A stretch of 64,000 nucleotides of DNA from Pseudomonas sp. ANT_J12 (lineage in GTDB: Bacteria; Pseudomonadota; Gammaproteobacteria; Pseudomonadales; Pseudomonadaceae), in assembly GCF_008370045.1 (NCBI RefSeq), contig NZ_VOBN01000003.1, forward strand, positions 62,001-126,000, written 5' to 3'. Under the pieces are notes generated by a model. The model had not been told where the DNA came from. It ran no database searches and saw only the letters and a program-made list of their open reading frames with translations. The translations under genes were made by a program, and so were the position numbers. Below are positions 1-10,900 of the stretch, piece by piece. Each line of letters begins with the position of its first letter. Positions within the stretch are counted from its first letter, which is position 1.

Positions 1-268
1 CTTGCAGGGTGCTGACGTTCTGGAAAGTCTTGGGCTTGGCGACGAAAGTGCCTTTGCCGTGGATCTTGAAGATCAGGCCTTCTTTCTGCAGATCACCAAG
101 TGCCTGGCGCACGGTGATGCGGCTGACTTTGAACAGGGCGCCGAGTTCGCTTTCGGATGGCATCTGGCTGTCTTGCGGGTATTCGCCGTCGAGGATGCGG
201 CTGCGCAGCACGTCGCGCAGTTGGGTGTGCAAAGGCACGCTGCTGAGGGATAGAACGTTATCGGTCAT
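1..268 (-). CDS. GntR/HutC-family transcriptional regulator (N-terminal part, runs off the window)
   Basis: Only the first 89 residues are inside the window. They form a GntR-type winged helix-turn-helix: 'PSESELGALF' followed by 'SRITVRQAL' (residues about 39-58) is the recognition region, and 'KIHGKGTFVA' is the wing. The sequence before the helices ('PLHTQLRDVLRSRI') is typical of the HutC/FadR class. The C-terminal ligand domain lies beyond base 1, so the effector cannot be named. The start is the ATG at 266-268, the first Met in frame. A near-palindrome just upstream (278-291) is a plausible self-operator. The next gene downstream of this promoter region, on the same strand, is a Gfo/Idh/MocA oxidoreductase. 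Confidence 0.9.
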   Translation of the reverse strand, partial: MTDNVLSLSSVPLHTQLRDVLRSRILDGEYPQDSQMPSESELGALFKVSRITVRQALGDLQKEGLIFKIHGKGTFVAKPKTFQNVSTLQ

Positions 269-277
269 CTGAGATCA

Positions 278-291
278 CTTGTTATAACGAG
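278..291. promoter_or_regulatory. Candidate GntR operator
   Basis: CTTGTTATAACGAG is a 14-bp inverted repeat with a perfect GTTATAAC core, 10 bp upstream of the GntR start codon. GntR regulators often bind short AT-centred palindromes overlapping their own promoter. The role is inferred from position and symmetry only. Confidence 0.4.
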
Positions 292-371
292 TCATGACGT
301 GATCTTAGAGAGGTCGTGCGGGGGTTGAGAAATATTGTTTATGCATAAGGTTAGAGCTGAGTGCCATCTGT

Positions 372-509
372 CCTTGTGGCGAGGGAGCTTGCTCCCGCTC
401 GGCTGCGCAGCAGTCGTAAAACCTGAGCACGCGGTATGTCTGATGGATTGGGGTTGTTGGGTTTGGGGCTGCTTCGCAGCCCAACGGGAGCAAGCTCCCT
501 CGCCACAGG
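372..509. repeat. Long inverted REP-type element (cttgtggcgaggg family)
   Basis: The left arm begins ccttgtggcgagggagcttg and the right arm ends with its complement, ctccctcgccacagg. Inside are subsidiary inverted segments (ggctgcgcagcag and ggctgcttcgcagcc). The element lies between the GntR promoter and the 3' end of the oxidoreductase gene. Related copies occur at 28221-28358 and 50622-50750. Confidence 0.85.
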
Positions 510-549
510 AAATCAACTGCCACAAAAGCCTGCGATCTTTTGATCTTGA

Positions 550-1518
550 TCAGCCGCGCTTGAGAATCCGGTCCATCACCCAATCAGTCTTCAGCGCCTC
601 TTCAGCCACCGCCGGGTGCCGCGCCTCACCCCGGATATGCGCGTTCATGCCCAGCACGTGATGCCACTGGATATGCTCGTGATGGGCAATGTCCAGGCTC
701 AGGGTTTCATCGGCTTCGAGCACCACCGGATGCTCATCGAACACCGCAAAACTGATCCGCCCCTTACTGCCAATCACCTCGACCCGATCCTCACGCCGGT
801 CCGCGACAAAATTCCAGCAGCCCATGCCCAGTGCCCCGCTGGCAAAGCGCCAACTGGCGCTGACCGCATCTTCCGCCGCGTACAACCCGGCCTGTTGTGC
901 GGTAAACCCGGCGACGTCGACGATGTCGCCGAGCAGGTACTGGAACAGATCAAAGCCATGGCTGGCCAGGTCGGCAAAGTAACCGCCGCCGGCAATCACC
1001 GGGTCGGTGCGCCAGTTGTTGGTGCCGCCCAGATCCGCCGGAGAAGGGGCCTTGGTCAGGGTCCAACTCAGGTGCCGGACCTCGCCGATCCGCCCCGCCG
1101 CCAGCCATTGCCGCACCTGCTGGAAACGCGGCAACGAGCGACGGTAGTAGGAGACGAACAGGTGCAGCCCGGCATCGGCGAAGACCTTTTGCATCTCACG
1201 GCTTTGCCTGGCATTCAGCGACATCGGCTTTTCGACGCAGCAATGTTTGCCGGCGGCCGCCACCATCAGTGCGTAAGCGCGGTGACTGTCCGGTGGCGTG
1301 GCGATGTACACCGCGTCCACCTCGGGGTCGTTGATCAGCGACTGAGCATCGGTGTAGACCCGGGCGATGCCGTGGCGCGCGGCGTAGTCGGTCACCGCCT
1401 CCTGCCGTCGCCCCATCACCGCCACCAGCGCCGAACCGGGTGCCTTGTAGAAGGCCGGCCCGCTCTTGCGTTCGGTGACATTCCCACAACCAATCATGCC
1501 CCAGCGCACCACGTTCAT
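550..1518 (-). CDS. Gfo/Idh/MocA-family NAD(P)-dependent oxidoreductase
   Basis: A 322-residue dehydrogenase. The N-terminal Rossmann fold starts 'WGMIGCGNVTE', a GxGxxx nucleotide-binding loop. The family 'EKP' motif is at residues 96-98, and the D183-x-x-x-H187 pair ('DLASHGFDL') gives the catalytic residues of the C-terminal domain. The length is normal for the family, whose members oxidise sugars, inositols or related polyols; the substrate cannot be read from sequence. The start is the ATG at 1516-1518 with AAGGAGTGA just upstream. A longer open frame continues to 1923 but crosses the DyP gene and is not used. It follows the DyP peroxidase gene by 17 bases on the same strand, so the two may be co-transcribed. 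Confidence 0.9.
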   Translation of the reverse strand: MNVVRWGMIGCGNVTERKSGPAFYKAPGSALVAVMGRRQEAVTDYAARHGIARVYTDAQSLINDPEVDAVYIATPPDSHRAYALMVAAAGKHCCVEKPMSLNARQSREMQKVFADAGLHLFVSYYRRSLPRFQQVRQWLAAGRIGEVRHLSWTLTKAPSPADLGGTNNWRTDPVIAGGGYFADLASHGFDLFQYLLGDIVDVAGFTAQQAGLYAAEDAVSASWRFASGALGMGCWNFVADRREDRVEVIGSKGRISFAVFDEHPVVLEADETLSLDIAHHEHIQWHHVLGMNAHIRGEARHPAVAEEALKTDWVMDRILKRG

Positions 1519-1535
1519 AGTCACTCCTTGATGGT

Positions 1536-2423
1536 TTAGCCCATGCGCAATGCGCGCAGGTCCAGATGGCCGTCCTTGATCGGCGGACACCAATAATAGC
1601 CGCCCGTGATCGGCCGGCTGATGCGATACAAACCGTCGGTAATGCCGTCTTCCAGACCGCTCATGCGCCGCAGTTGCGCTTCGAAGGCATCGAGGGAAAA
1701 GCCGAACGCGAGGAACATCAGACCGGCGCGGTCGCCTTCGATCCACGGCATCGAGCGGCGCACCACGAAGGCTTCGGGGGCGAAGCTTTCCTGGGCGGTG
1801 CGTTTGACGTGGGCGGAGATCGGCGCGTCGTCGAGTTCTTCGTTGTCGCTCAGGCGACGGCCCATGATGTTGTCCGTCTCGTGGGACGGCAGCGCGCGGA
1901 AACCCTTGAGGTCGTGCTGCCACTGTTGGATCGCGGCGAAGCTGCCACCGACCGTGCCATCGGCGCCGTTGCTGACCAGCGCGGCGGCCACGGCGGCTTC
2001 GTCGTGGGGGTTTTCGGTGCCGTCTTCGTAACCGGTCAGGTCGTGGCCGGTGAGATGGCGGAAGGTTTCGTTCATCTGCACCAGGCGAAACGCCGGGGCC
2101 AGCGCGGCTTCGATGGCGGTGCTGCGGTTGAGCAATTCACCGCGGTCGACGCCGTGCAGCCAGCACCACAGCGCGTGCTGGGTCGATGGGTTATCGACGC
2201 CGACGCCGGTCATGGCCGGGAACGCGCGCAGGCCTTCGATCTGGCCGTGCAGGGCCTTGACCAGGGATTCACCGAAACCGACCACCGCCGATTGGCCGTC
2301 CACCAGGTGCATCAACTTTTCGAGCGCGGCCGGCAGCGCGGCGGCGGATTCGAGGGCGAAGAACATATGACGGGCTTGAGGCGGAACAGGGGTGGCGAGA
2401 ATGCCCGGCTGGTAGTAACTCAT
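1536..2423 (-). CDS. Dyp-type (dye-decolourising) haem peroxidase
   Basis: A 295-residue class B DyP/YfeX-like peroxidase that uses H2O2 with a b-type haem. The signature 'GYEDG' (131-135) supplies the distal Asp134. H205 in 'APISAHVKR' is the expected proximal haem ligand, and the Arg pair in 'FVVRRSMPW' (about 222-223) matches the distal arginine. There is no signal peptide, so it is cytoplasmic or encapsulated; no encapsulin gene is nearby. The chosen ATG (2421-2423, 'MSYYQPG') has AAGGAGTTC in front of it. An upstream in-frame extension to 2465 lacks such a site. The gene precedes the Gfo/Idh/MocA gene on the same strand. Confidence 0.93.
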   Translation of the reverse strand: MSYYQPGILATPVPPQARHMFFALESAAALPAALEKLMHLVDGQSAVVGFGESLVKALHGQIEGLRAFPAMTGVGVDNPSTQHALWCWLHGVDRGELLNRSTAIEAALAPAFRLVQMNETFRHLTGHDLTGYEDGTENPHDEAAVAAALVSNGADGTVGGSFAAIQQWQHDLKGFRALPSHETDNIMGRRLSDNEELDDAPISAHVKRTAQESFAPEAFVVRRSMPWIEGDRAGLMFLAFGFSLDAFEAQLRRMSGLEDGITDGLYRISRPITGGYYWCPPIKDGHLDLRALRMG

Positions 2424-2500
2424 ATGAACTCCTTGGGAAAGAAGCGCGGAGTTTAACCGGGGCAAAGGCTGTTGTGTGCTTTCAGGTCAAAAGTTCACCC

Positions 2501-2566
2501 GTAGGAGCAAAGCTTGCTCGCGATGGCGCCCTTGAAATCGCCATCGCGGGCAAGCCTTGCTCCTAC
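2501..2566. repeat. REP/BIME inverted pair
   Basis: gtaggagcaaagcttgctcgcgatggcg and its inverted partner cgccatcgcgggcaagccttgctcctac are separated by about ten bases. The element lies between the DyP promoter and the 3' end of the AraC gene. Confidence 0.9.
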
Positions 2567-2586
2567 AGGGTTGGGCGGCGCCCGAT

Positions 2587-3615
2587 TTATGAGCTGATCC
2601 GAAACGCCGTCGGACTCATCCCCGTCCAGCGCTTGAACGCCCGGCGAAAGCTGCGCACGTCGCTATACCCGACTTCTTCGGTAATTCGCTCGATCGACAT
2701 CTCCGGGTTGGCCAGCAGACTCAAGGTCCTCGCCTGGCGCACCTGCTCCAGCAATGTCTCGAACGTCAACGCATGTTCAGTCAGGCGCCGCCGCAACGTC
2801 CGGCTGCTCATGTTCAAATCGCCGGCAATCTTTTCGATATGGCTGCCCCGCGTCAGGTCCCGGGCAATCGCCCGTTCCACCGCCTGGATCAGGTCGATTT
2901 TCTGATGCACCTGCGCCGCTTCCAGTTCCAGCAACTTGACGGCCTGACGCAGCGCCAACGAATGGTGATTGGGCAGGCGCACATCCAGCCAATGCGCGGC
3001 AATCACCATGCGGTTTTGCAGGCAACCGAAACGCACATCCGGCCCGAGCAAGCGCTGGTATTCCGCGAGGTAATCCGGTGCGGCATGCACAAACTCCACC
3101 GCCATCGGTTTGAAATCGGCACCGACCAAGGCCCGCCCGTACACCAACAGGCTGGCGAAGAACTCTTCCACCGCAAACAACTGCACATCGGTAAACGGCA
3201 GGCGGCATTCGATGTCGACAAACACCCGGTCGCCCGACTCCTCCACGCTCGACACCACGATGCCGCCAGAGGTGTGCTGGTGGCGGATGCCCAGTTCAAA
3301 GGCGTCGCGCAAGGTCTTGCACAGCGACAGCACATGGCCCAGCAAACCGAGGGTGCCCAGCACGTTCTGCGCGCCAACCCACAAGCCGAGCCCGCGATTG
3401 GGCAGCACTTTGAGCGCGCGCTGGATCATCGCCACGGCTTGTCGGTAGGAAATGCGTTGGGCCGGATCCTGGAGGTCTTCCAGGGTGAAGCCCAAACCTC
3501 GGCAGAGACTCTCGGGATTAACCTGGTTGAGCTCGGCCACTTCGGCCAGGGTTTGCAACAGGAATGGCGAAACCAGCGCCAGTTCGTAGGTAGGGTCGAC
3601 GACTTTCATTTGCAT
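2587..3615 (-). CDS. AraC-family transcriptional regulator (SphR-like position)
   Basis: About 342 residues. An N-terminal 'Arabinose_bd'-type ligand domain (roughly 15-210) is followed by a C-terminal AraC double helix-turn-helix: 'IEKIAGDLNMSSRTLRRRL' is the first helix pair, and 'ITEEVGYSDVRSFRRAFKRW' with 'GMSPTAFR' is the second. This layout is that of OruR/SphR-type activators. It is divergent from an outer-membrane protein of the SphA family, the arrangement of sphR-sphA in P. aeruginosa, where the regulator senses sphingosine; effector identity here is inference. The ATG at 3613-3615 ('MQMKVVDP') is preferred. ATG 3627 and GTG 3684 are possible longer starts, none with a strong ribosome site. 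Confidence 0.85.
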   Translation of the reverse strand: MQMKVVDPTYELALVSPFLLQTLAEVAELNQVNPESLCRGLGFTLEDLQDPAQRISYRQAVAMIQRALKVLPNRGLGLWVGAQNVLGTLGLLGHVLSLCKTLRDAFELGIRHQHTSGGIVVSSVEESGDRVFVDIECRLPFTDVQLFAVEEFFASLLVYGRALVGADFKPMAVEFVHAAPDYLAEYQRLLGPDVRFGCLQNRMVIAAHWLDVRLPNHHSLALRQAVKLLELEAAQVHQKIDLIQAVERAIARDLTRGSHIEKIAGDLNMSSRTLRRRLTEHALTFETLLEQVRQARTLSLLANPEMSIERITEEVGYSDVRSFRRAFKRWTGMSPTAFRISS

Positions 3616-3808
3616 GGCGCAAGACATCCCGGAGCAGGCTGAATTCTTATTTTTGTTACCGGTTATGTCGAAAGAACTTAGCACAGGGTTTTACGGCTGT
3701 CCGCAGAAGTCCCCCTACGTGGCCGCCAATACCCTGCCCGGCAAGGCCTGAACCGCTTATTTCTATGCAACGGCCCGCGCGGCCGGCGGTGCGTCCCTAA
3801 CAATAATA

Positions 3809-4771
3809 ATGAGTACACCCATGAACCCGACCCGCACGACATTCTGCTTGCGCCTGGCCGTCAGCCTGGCCGGTGTGTTTGCCATCCACTTGCCGGCGCT
3901 CGCCACCGAGGCGGGCGTGGACAACATTGGCCCCGGCACCGATGGCTTCTTCATGCTGCCGCTGGAGGTGGACAGCCTCCCGGACAACATGGTGGCCTTC
4001 AACGTTTACTACAACCATTACAAATCCACGAAGCTGAACATCAGCTCCCTCGGCGGCAAAGTGCCGAAGGTCGATATCGAATCCACCGCCGTGATCCCGC
4101 GCCTGGATTATTTGAGCCCCGTGCGCATTTTCGGCGGACGGTTGGCCGGTTACATCGCCCAGCCCTGGCTGAAGCAGGAAGTCTCGGTGTTCGGCTTGCA
4201 GGACACCCGCGAAGGCATGGGCGACACCACCGTCGCACCGATCATCCTGTGGGACATGGGCAAAAACCTGACCCTCGGCGCCGCCGTGGAAATCACCGTG
4301 CCGACCGGCGAATACAGCGCCGATCGCCTGGCCAACACCAGCAACAACTTCTACACCTACAAACCGCTGTTCTCCTTCACCTGGCTGCCGACGGAGCGCA
4401 CCGAGCTGTCGATGAAGACCACTTACAGCTTCAACGAAAAGAACAAGGACACCGACTACAAGTCGGGGCAGATTTTCCACTTCGATTATTCCGCCAGCTA
4501 CAAGATCACCGACAACCTGATGCTTGGCTTGAACGGCTACTACCTCAAGCAAACCACCGACGACAAACAGTTCGGCCGCACCGTGCAGTTCAACGGCGAA
4601 GACGTCAACGACGGCGTGCGCGGCCAGGTGTTCGCCATCGGCCCGGCGCTGCACCTGACCTTCCTCAAATACGCCAGCGCGGAGATTCGCTGGGCCAAGG
4701 AATTCGACGTGGAGAACCGGCCGGAAGGCGAAATGCTGTGGGCGAAGATCAGCATTCCGTATGCGTTTTGA
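3809..4771 (+). CDS. SphA-family outer-membrane porin-like protein (Phenol_MetA_deg family)
   Basis: A 320-residue exported protein with a signal peptide ending near 'LPALATEAG' (cleavage about residue 33). The rest alternates short beta strands and ends in 'ISIPYAF', with a terminal Phe as in outer-membrane beta barrels. The family (PF13557 type) includes SphA of P. aeruginosa and proteins near aromatic catabolic genes, and is thought to move hydrophobic compounds across the outer membrane. The ATG at 3809 or the one at 3821 could start it; neither has a strong Shine-Dalgarno. The divergent AraC gene is the probable regulator. The sphBCD genes that follow sphA in P. aeruginosa are absent, so the substrate is open. 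Confidence 0.8.
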   Translation: MSTPMNPTRTTFCLRLAVSLAGVFAIHLPALATEAGVDNIGPGTDGFFMLPLEVDSLPDNMVAFNVYYNHYKSTKLNISSLGGKVPKVDIESTAVIPRLDYLSPVRIFGGRLAGYIAQPWLKQEVSVFGLQDTREGMGDTTVAPIILWDMGKNLTLGAAVEITVPTGEYSADRLANTSNNFYTYKPLFSFTWLPTERTELSMKTTYSFNEKNKDTDYKSGQIFHFDYSASYKITDNLMLGLNGYYLKQTTDDKQFGRTVQFNGEDVNDGVRGQVFAIGPALHLTFLKYASAEIRWAKEFDVENRPEGEMLWAKISIPYAF

Positions 4772-4793
4772 CGGGCAACCACCTCATCCCCCT

Positions 4794-4957
4794 GTAGGAG
4801 CAAAGCTTGCTCGCGATAACGGTTTCGCAGTCAGCATTGATGTTGGCTGACACGACGCCTTCGCGGGCAAGCCTCGCTCCTACACGGGGTCGGCGGTTTA
4901 TACGAATGCTGTGTTCGACGCGATCCCTGTAGGAGCGAGGCTTGCCCGCGAAGAGGC
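4794..4957. repeat. Cluster of three REP half-elements
   Basis: An inverted pair (gtaggagcaaagcttgctcgcga at 4794 and its partner ending gctcctac at 4883) is followed by a third arm, gtaggagcgaggcttgcccgcga, from 4929. It fills the gap between the convergent 3' ends of the SphA-like gene and pdtA and may serve as the transcription boundary. Confidence 0.88.
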
Positions 4958-4977
4958 CCTCACAGCCACAGCGCCAT

Positions 4978-7900
4978 CTACAAGGTCAATTGCCCCCGCT
5001 CCTCCTCCGTCAATTGCTGCCGCGCCTGTTCATCCAGCGCCCCGGCGCCCAGGACTTGCACCGGGCTGTCGGGGTTGTACCCCTTGGTCGGTGCCAGACT
5101 CGCGCCATCGCGCGAGGGGGCCAGTTGTTCCGAGCCAAAGCTCAAGACCTGCACGGTGAACACCGACGCCTGGTTCTGTCGCGCCGCTGCCTGCTGCTGA
5201 CGCGCCACGTCTTCTGCCGCCTGGGTGGCCGATGACGCCGCCGAACTGGCCGACGTAATGGCCCCGGTATTGACCGAAGCACTGACCGGCACCCCGGATG
5301 ACTTGCCCTGGGTCTGAATGTTCGCCGCGTTGACCACAGTCAGCGCGGCGATGTTGACGTTGCCCGATACCCGGATCCCCGCCTCGCCGGCATCGATGGT
5401 GCCCAGCGGCGCAATGAGGTCGATGTCCCCCGGCGCCACTTCCGGAATCGGATTCAACGTCGCGATCCCCGCGCCAGTGCTCGGCACAGACGGCGACAGG
5501 GTCACGTTGCCCCAGGTGTCGTAGACGCGTTTCGGTGGGGTGTACACCACGGTGGTTTTCGAGCCGCGCCCGGCGTTGATGTCGCCCTGGGCCGACCAGC
5601 CGAAAATCGAACCCCCGAACGTGGTCATGATCCGGCTCTGGCCCAGCAGAATACTGTCCTGGGCATACAACTGAATGTCACCGGAACCCTGGGTGATCAC
5701 CCCCGCCGTGGACGGCGGCGCCGCGCCTTCGATGCCGTAGATCTGCCGTCCGCCCGGCGTCAGCACCTGGATGTCGCCACCGAAATCGGTGTGAATGCCC
5801 GCTCCGCCATAGAGCGTGACGTCGCCGTCGTAATTGATCGTATTGCCGGCCACGTCCTTGGTCGGGAACAGGGCGGCAATCGCCTCGCGACCTCGCGCAT
5901 AACTGCCACTGCGAGTGGCGCCGACGGTGTTGTATTCGCGCCCGCCGGCCTTGAGTTCGGCGAAGTAGATCTGGCGAGCGAAGACCCGTTGCTGCTCGGC
6001 CGGCAGGGCCGCGAAATAAGCGGCCACCTGTTTGTCATCCCCGATAAAACCAAAGCGTTCGGTCAACCACTGCGCCAATTCGGCGCTGTAGTTTTTGATC
6101 GCACCCTGCCCCAGGTACCGACTCAGCAAGCCTTGGTAGTTCGGCCCTTGAGTCCCGGCGCCGACGGTCAGCGAAATCGATGCACCCCCCTCGTTGACCG
6201 AGGAACGGGCATCAACATGGCCGATGCTGTTAAAGCCACCCTCCTGATACACCTGGCCCACACCCGAGCCGGCGCCATACAGATTGCGGCCGGCGGTCAC
6301 TTCCAGCAAACCGGGGCCGGCGATGTTGAACGTGCTCAGGCGAATATCGCGCCCGGCTGAAACGATGGAAATATCATCGGCCCGGCTATGGACGATCAGG
6401 TTGCCGGTGGATCGGCCACCCGCGTGGCGGACGGTAGCCGGTACAAGCGTGTATTGATCCAGGGGCACACCGGAATTGACAATGTCCCGGCCGGCCATGA
6501 TCCGGACCGGACCACTGCCCTCATAGCGGACTTGGTTATCTGTCTCCGTAAAACGCAGGATTTCCCCCGTACGCAAACCGATGATGTCGCCATTGATGGC
6601 ATAGAAACGCACAGGCTTGCGGTCCGGCCAGGCCATGTTGGTGTAGGTGTTGGCGCCAAAGGTGAACAGCGGGAACCTGTTGAATTCGGAGTCGTAAACA
6701 TCTGCACTGAAGTTGTTATAGCCGACACCCCCGAACGAATTGGTCCCTACGAACACCGGGTTGAACGGTGTGGGGATCCGCGCCGGATCGGCCCCTGATT
6801 GTGTCACCGCATAACCGCCGGCGTAGATCGAGTCGCTGGCAATCAATTGCAGTTCGGCATTGGCCGAAGGCGCCGTCATCAATGAATATGTCGATGAATC
6901 GCCATCGCCGCTGAGGCCGAATGCCGAAGATCCATAGTAAAGACTGCCATTGGCCGCCACCGCACGCAGGATCGATGGATAGAACATACGTCCGCCAGCG
7001 CCGGGTGTATTGAGGCTCGGGTTGATTTCAGTCTTCAGGAACGGCGTCAGGTTGCCGCCCGCGCTGAACAGATCGATCGCGGTGTTCGGCGTCCACAATG
7101 AGAAACCGCTGTAACCGCCTCCGTCATGAGGAGCACCGGATGCGTCGGTGTAACCCGTCGAGTTTTTCATCTCCAGGCGTCCGGCGTCACCCACGCCATC
7201 GAGTACCAGATCGCCACGGCTATTCAACTGGACGCCAGCATCTGCGGCCACCACCGTCAGACCGCCTTGTGCAGTGGCCAAGGTTGCGGTGTAGGCGTCA
7301 TAGGCCCTGGATTCTTTGGAGTTTTGAACCGCACTGCCACTGCCATATTTCAGTTGCAGTGCCCCTACCGCGCCGGCCTGCAATTGCACTGCGCCCCGCA
7401 GGTTGACCAGCGTGCCCTTCAGGTCGGCGGTCGAGCCGTTGGCGGCGGCAAGCGCCGACGCCGACGGATTAAGTCGACCACCAATGCGCACCTGCATGTC
7501 ACCACCGCCGGTCAAGACCAGGCTGCCATCATCGCTAACTCGGCCGGTGCTGCCCACGGCCAGCGTAATGCCCTGGCTGCGCTGCACTTCGGAAGCGACT
7601 GTCGTACCACTGTAGCCCAGTAGACCGGCGTCACCCGCGGCGCTGATGTCGAGGTTACCGCCGCCCAGCGTACCGATGCCGGTAAAGCCTGCCAGTGCCG
7701 GATCACCACTGGATTGCGCGACAAAGGTGCCAAAGTTGATCCACCAGGCCGTCGGGATGTCCGAACCATTGCCCATGCCCTGGCGCCACAACCAGTTGCC
7801 GACCGCCGCCGATGCCAGCTGTGGGCGCAGCGTGTCTCGACCTCCGTTCATGTGCCCCAGCGTATCGCCTTGCAATTGCCCCCCCGCGTTCAACCGCAGG

Positions 7901-10900
7901 TTACCGCCCTGCTCCGGATACCAGGCTTGATACGCCGCGCCTTGGGTCAAGGGTTCATAAACGTTGGCATCGACGCCCAGCACCGTGCCATCGGACCCGC
8001 GACCACGGGCCTGCTGATACGGGTCACTCGCGCCGCTGGCCAGCGTGGCCGATGGGGTGCCCGCCGTGTACACGCCGAACAGCGATTGCATGTTGAAGTC
8101 GCCGGCGCTCAGCAGGTCCAGATCACCGGTACCGGTGCGCAATACGCTGAATAGCTGCGTGCTCGGGGTGGCGACAGTGCGCGCAGGCTCCTCAGGCACC
8201 GGCACCTGGACGCACCAGTCTGGAATGTCGGTGCAGAAAGCGAGGTCCTGATCGCCGACCGGTGTGCCCGGCTCCGCATACGGATTGTCCGGTGCCCACA
8301 CCCAGACCATTTTCGGAGGTGCGGGTACGCACCAGCCGGGAACGGCGTCGCACAGGTACAGGTCTTCCTCGGAAACGGGCGTGCCCGGGTCGGCATAGCC
8401 GTTGTCATCGCTCCAGACCATGCCGGTGCCGGTGTGGCCACCGGTGGTCACTCGCTTGGCCATGTAGTGTGCGTCGGCCAGGCGCAAATGCCCTTCGCTG
8501 CCGTTCACCTGTGTGATGCGAGTGTCCGCGGCGTCGGTATCGGCCCCGGCCACCAGGCGCATCGACCACGACAACGAACCGTCCGGCAGCATCGTCGCCA
8601 CCGCCCAGTTGCGGCCCTGTTGCCCGTTGACGCCGGGGCGCAACTCGATCAGGTCGGTGCCCTCGGCCAACTTGACGTTGGTTTCGGCGGGAATCAAGCC
8701 ACCGATGGGCAAGGTATTGGCGCCTGATTGCACCAAACCGGTGTCCGGCAACTTCACGCCTTTGGGCCAGACCCCGGACTTCACCGCAACGGCCACCGTG
8801 AAGCGGCTGCCGGCGTCCAGGCGCGTGTCGGCCGGCAAGGTCACGGCATCTTTGAGTAACGTCCCGGCGGCGTACAACACGTTGCCATTACTGTCGCGCA
8901 CGGCGGCGCTGAGCAAGGTGCCGGCCGCCAGGTTCAGCGGAGCCTCCAACACCAAAGCGTTGGGCAACAGGGTGCCAGCCGTGAGGGTCATGGCCTTGAA
9001 CGGCAGGTCATAGTTGAGCACGCTGCCTGCCGGGTACTGGGTGCCATCGGCCAGTTCGACGCCGCTGAGCGGTACCACCAGGTCACCACCGAAAGGCTGT
9101 TTGCCGGGAATTAACAGCCAGCCGTTACCGTCTGTGCGCTCGGCAGCAACCGTCGGATCAGGCGGCATGAAGCCATCGGTGACGCTGCCAAACACATCAA
9201 GATTGCCCCCGGCGCGAATCACCAGGCTGCCCGGTTCGCCGGAACCATAGACGCCAGTTTGCTGGCTGTGCGGATTGAGGCTGGCATAGCGGTAACCGGA
9301 CAGGTCGACATCACCGGAAATCACCATGTCGCCATCCGCTGTCGCACTGACAATCTGCACACCGGGACGCAGGTGGAAGGCATCGGCGTAGGTGGCGTTG
9401 TTCAGCCCGGCGAGCTTGCCGTTGAGCAACGCCGGGTTGGCCAGCGCCGCGTCGATGAAGGTCGTGCTCTCAGTGTGCTTTGCATTGAGATAAGTCTGGT
9501 CGATCACCTGATACGGTTTGCCGTCAGCCCCCACACCCACGCCCAGCGGGGCATCGCTGTAACGTTGCACCGCATTGAGCACAATCGAACGCGCACCTTG
9601 AACGGTCAATGGACCTCGGGCGTCGATGTCGATGTCGCCCGCAGTCGCCGCCCCCAGGCGTCGAGCGTTGAGTTCGAGGGTGCCGCGCATCCGACCGTCA
9701 TGTTGACCCGGCCCATTGCCGAGGGCGGCATCGGTACCGTGACGCAAGTCGATTCGTGCACCGCTGGCCAATACCAGCGGACCGTCCTGGGCGGTCAGCT
9801 CGACGATGGCGCGGTTCGGCGAGTCGATGATTTTGCCGGAGCTGTCCACCCGCAATTGCGTGCCATGGGCGTCCAGCACCGCGCTACCGGCCAGGGTCAG
9901 CCCGGTTTTGCCCGCCAGACGGATGCTGCCCACCTGCCGGCCGCTGGCGTCGATCGAGCCGAGCACCGTCAGGCTACCGTTGTCCACCGACACGTTGATT
10001 TCGTTAGCCTTGAGTTCATTACCGATCACCAGATCGCCACGCTTGATCTGGAAGCTGCGTGAGCCGAATACCTGGTCGCGGTTCAAGCGCTGGTTGAGCG
10101 TGGCGAAATCACCAACGCGCTGCGCACGGATATCCACCCCGCCCGCCGCGTATGGCACCCGTGTGCCGCCGGCGTTGTAGTCACCGCTGGCGCTGCCGAG
10201 GATCTGCCCTTGCAAGTCCACCAGACCTGCCGCGTCATTCAGGGCATAGGCGCTCAAGGTACCCGCGTAATTGTTACGCGCGCTCAGGTCAATGACCGAC
10301 CCAGCGGCCTGGCGGATATTACCGGCCTGGCTCTTGAGGAGGACGTCACCGCCCCAGCTGTAGCGCACGACATCATTAAAAGTCAGCTCGCGGCCAGCCA
10401 GATCAAGCCGCGCCGCATCACCCAGGGTCAAGTCGCCGCGGCTGTCCAGGGTCAGCTTGCCGCTGGGCAGTCGCAAGGTGCTGTCGATGTACAGATTCTG
10501 GCCTTCAAGCGCCAGTTCCGCCCCCAGTGCCGACGCGTCGACGACCCCGGCATTCAGGCCAGCAATGCCCGAAACGGTAATCGCGCCCCCGGCCTTGATG
10601 CGGTTGACCGAACCGGCTTCGCCCGTCCACAACGGCGTGCTGACCCGCAGATCGCCGCCGCTGTAGGTGAAACCGCTGCCCGCGACGTAATCACCCTGTT
10701 TCTGATAGACGCGCAAGCCACCGGTATGGTTGGCGGTGATGCGCTGGGTCGCAGTGAGATTGACCTGATTGAAACCCAGGGTCAGACGCTGGCCGTCGTC
10801 GTTGTTAGCCTGGCTACTCGGCCCGTAACCGAACTCCAGGGTATCGACCAGGATATCCAGCAGACCGCTGCCGGTACCCGCGCCATTAGCAATCGGGGCG

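Noticed and set aside
550..1923. Extended N-terminus for the Gfo/Idh/MocA protein
   Set aside because: The extension overlaps the DyP gene in another frame. The ATG at 1518 has a strong ribosome site and begins the Rossmann fold.
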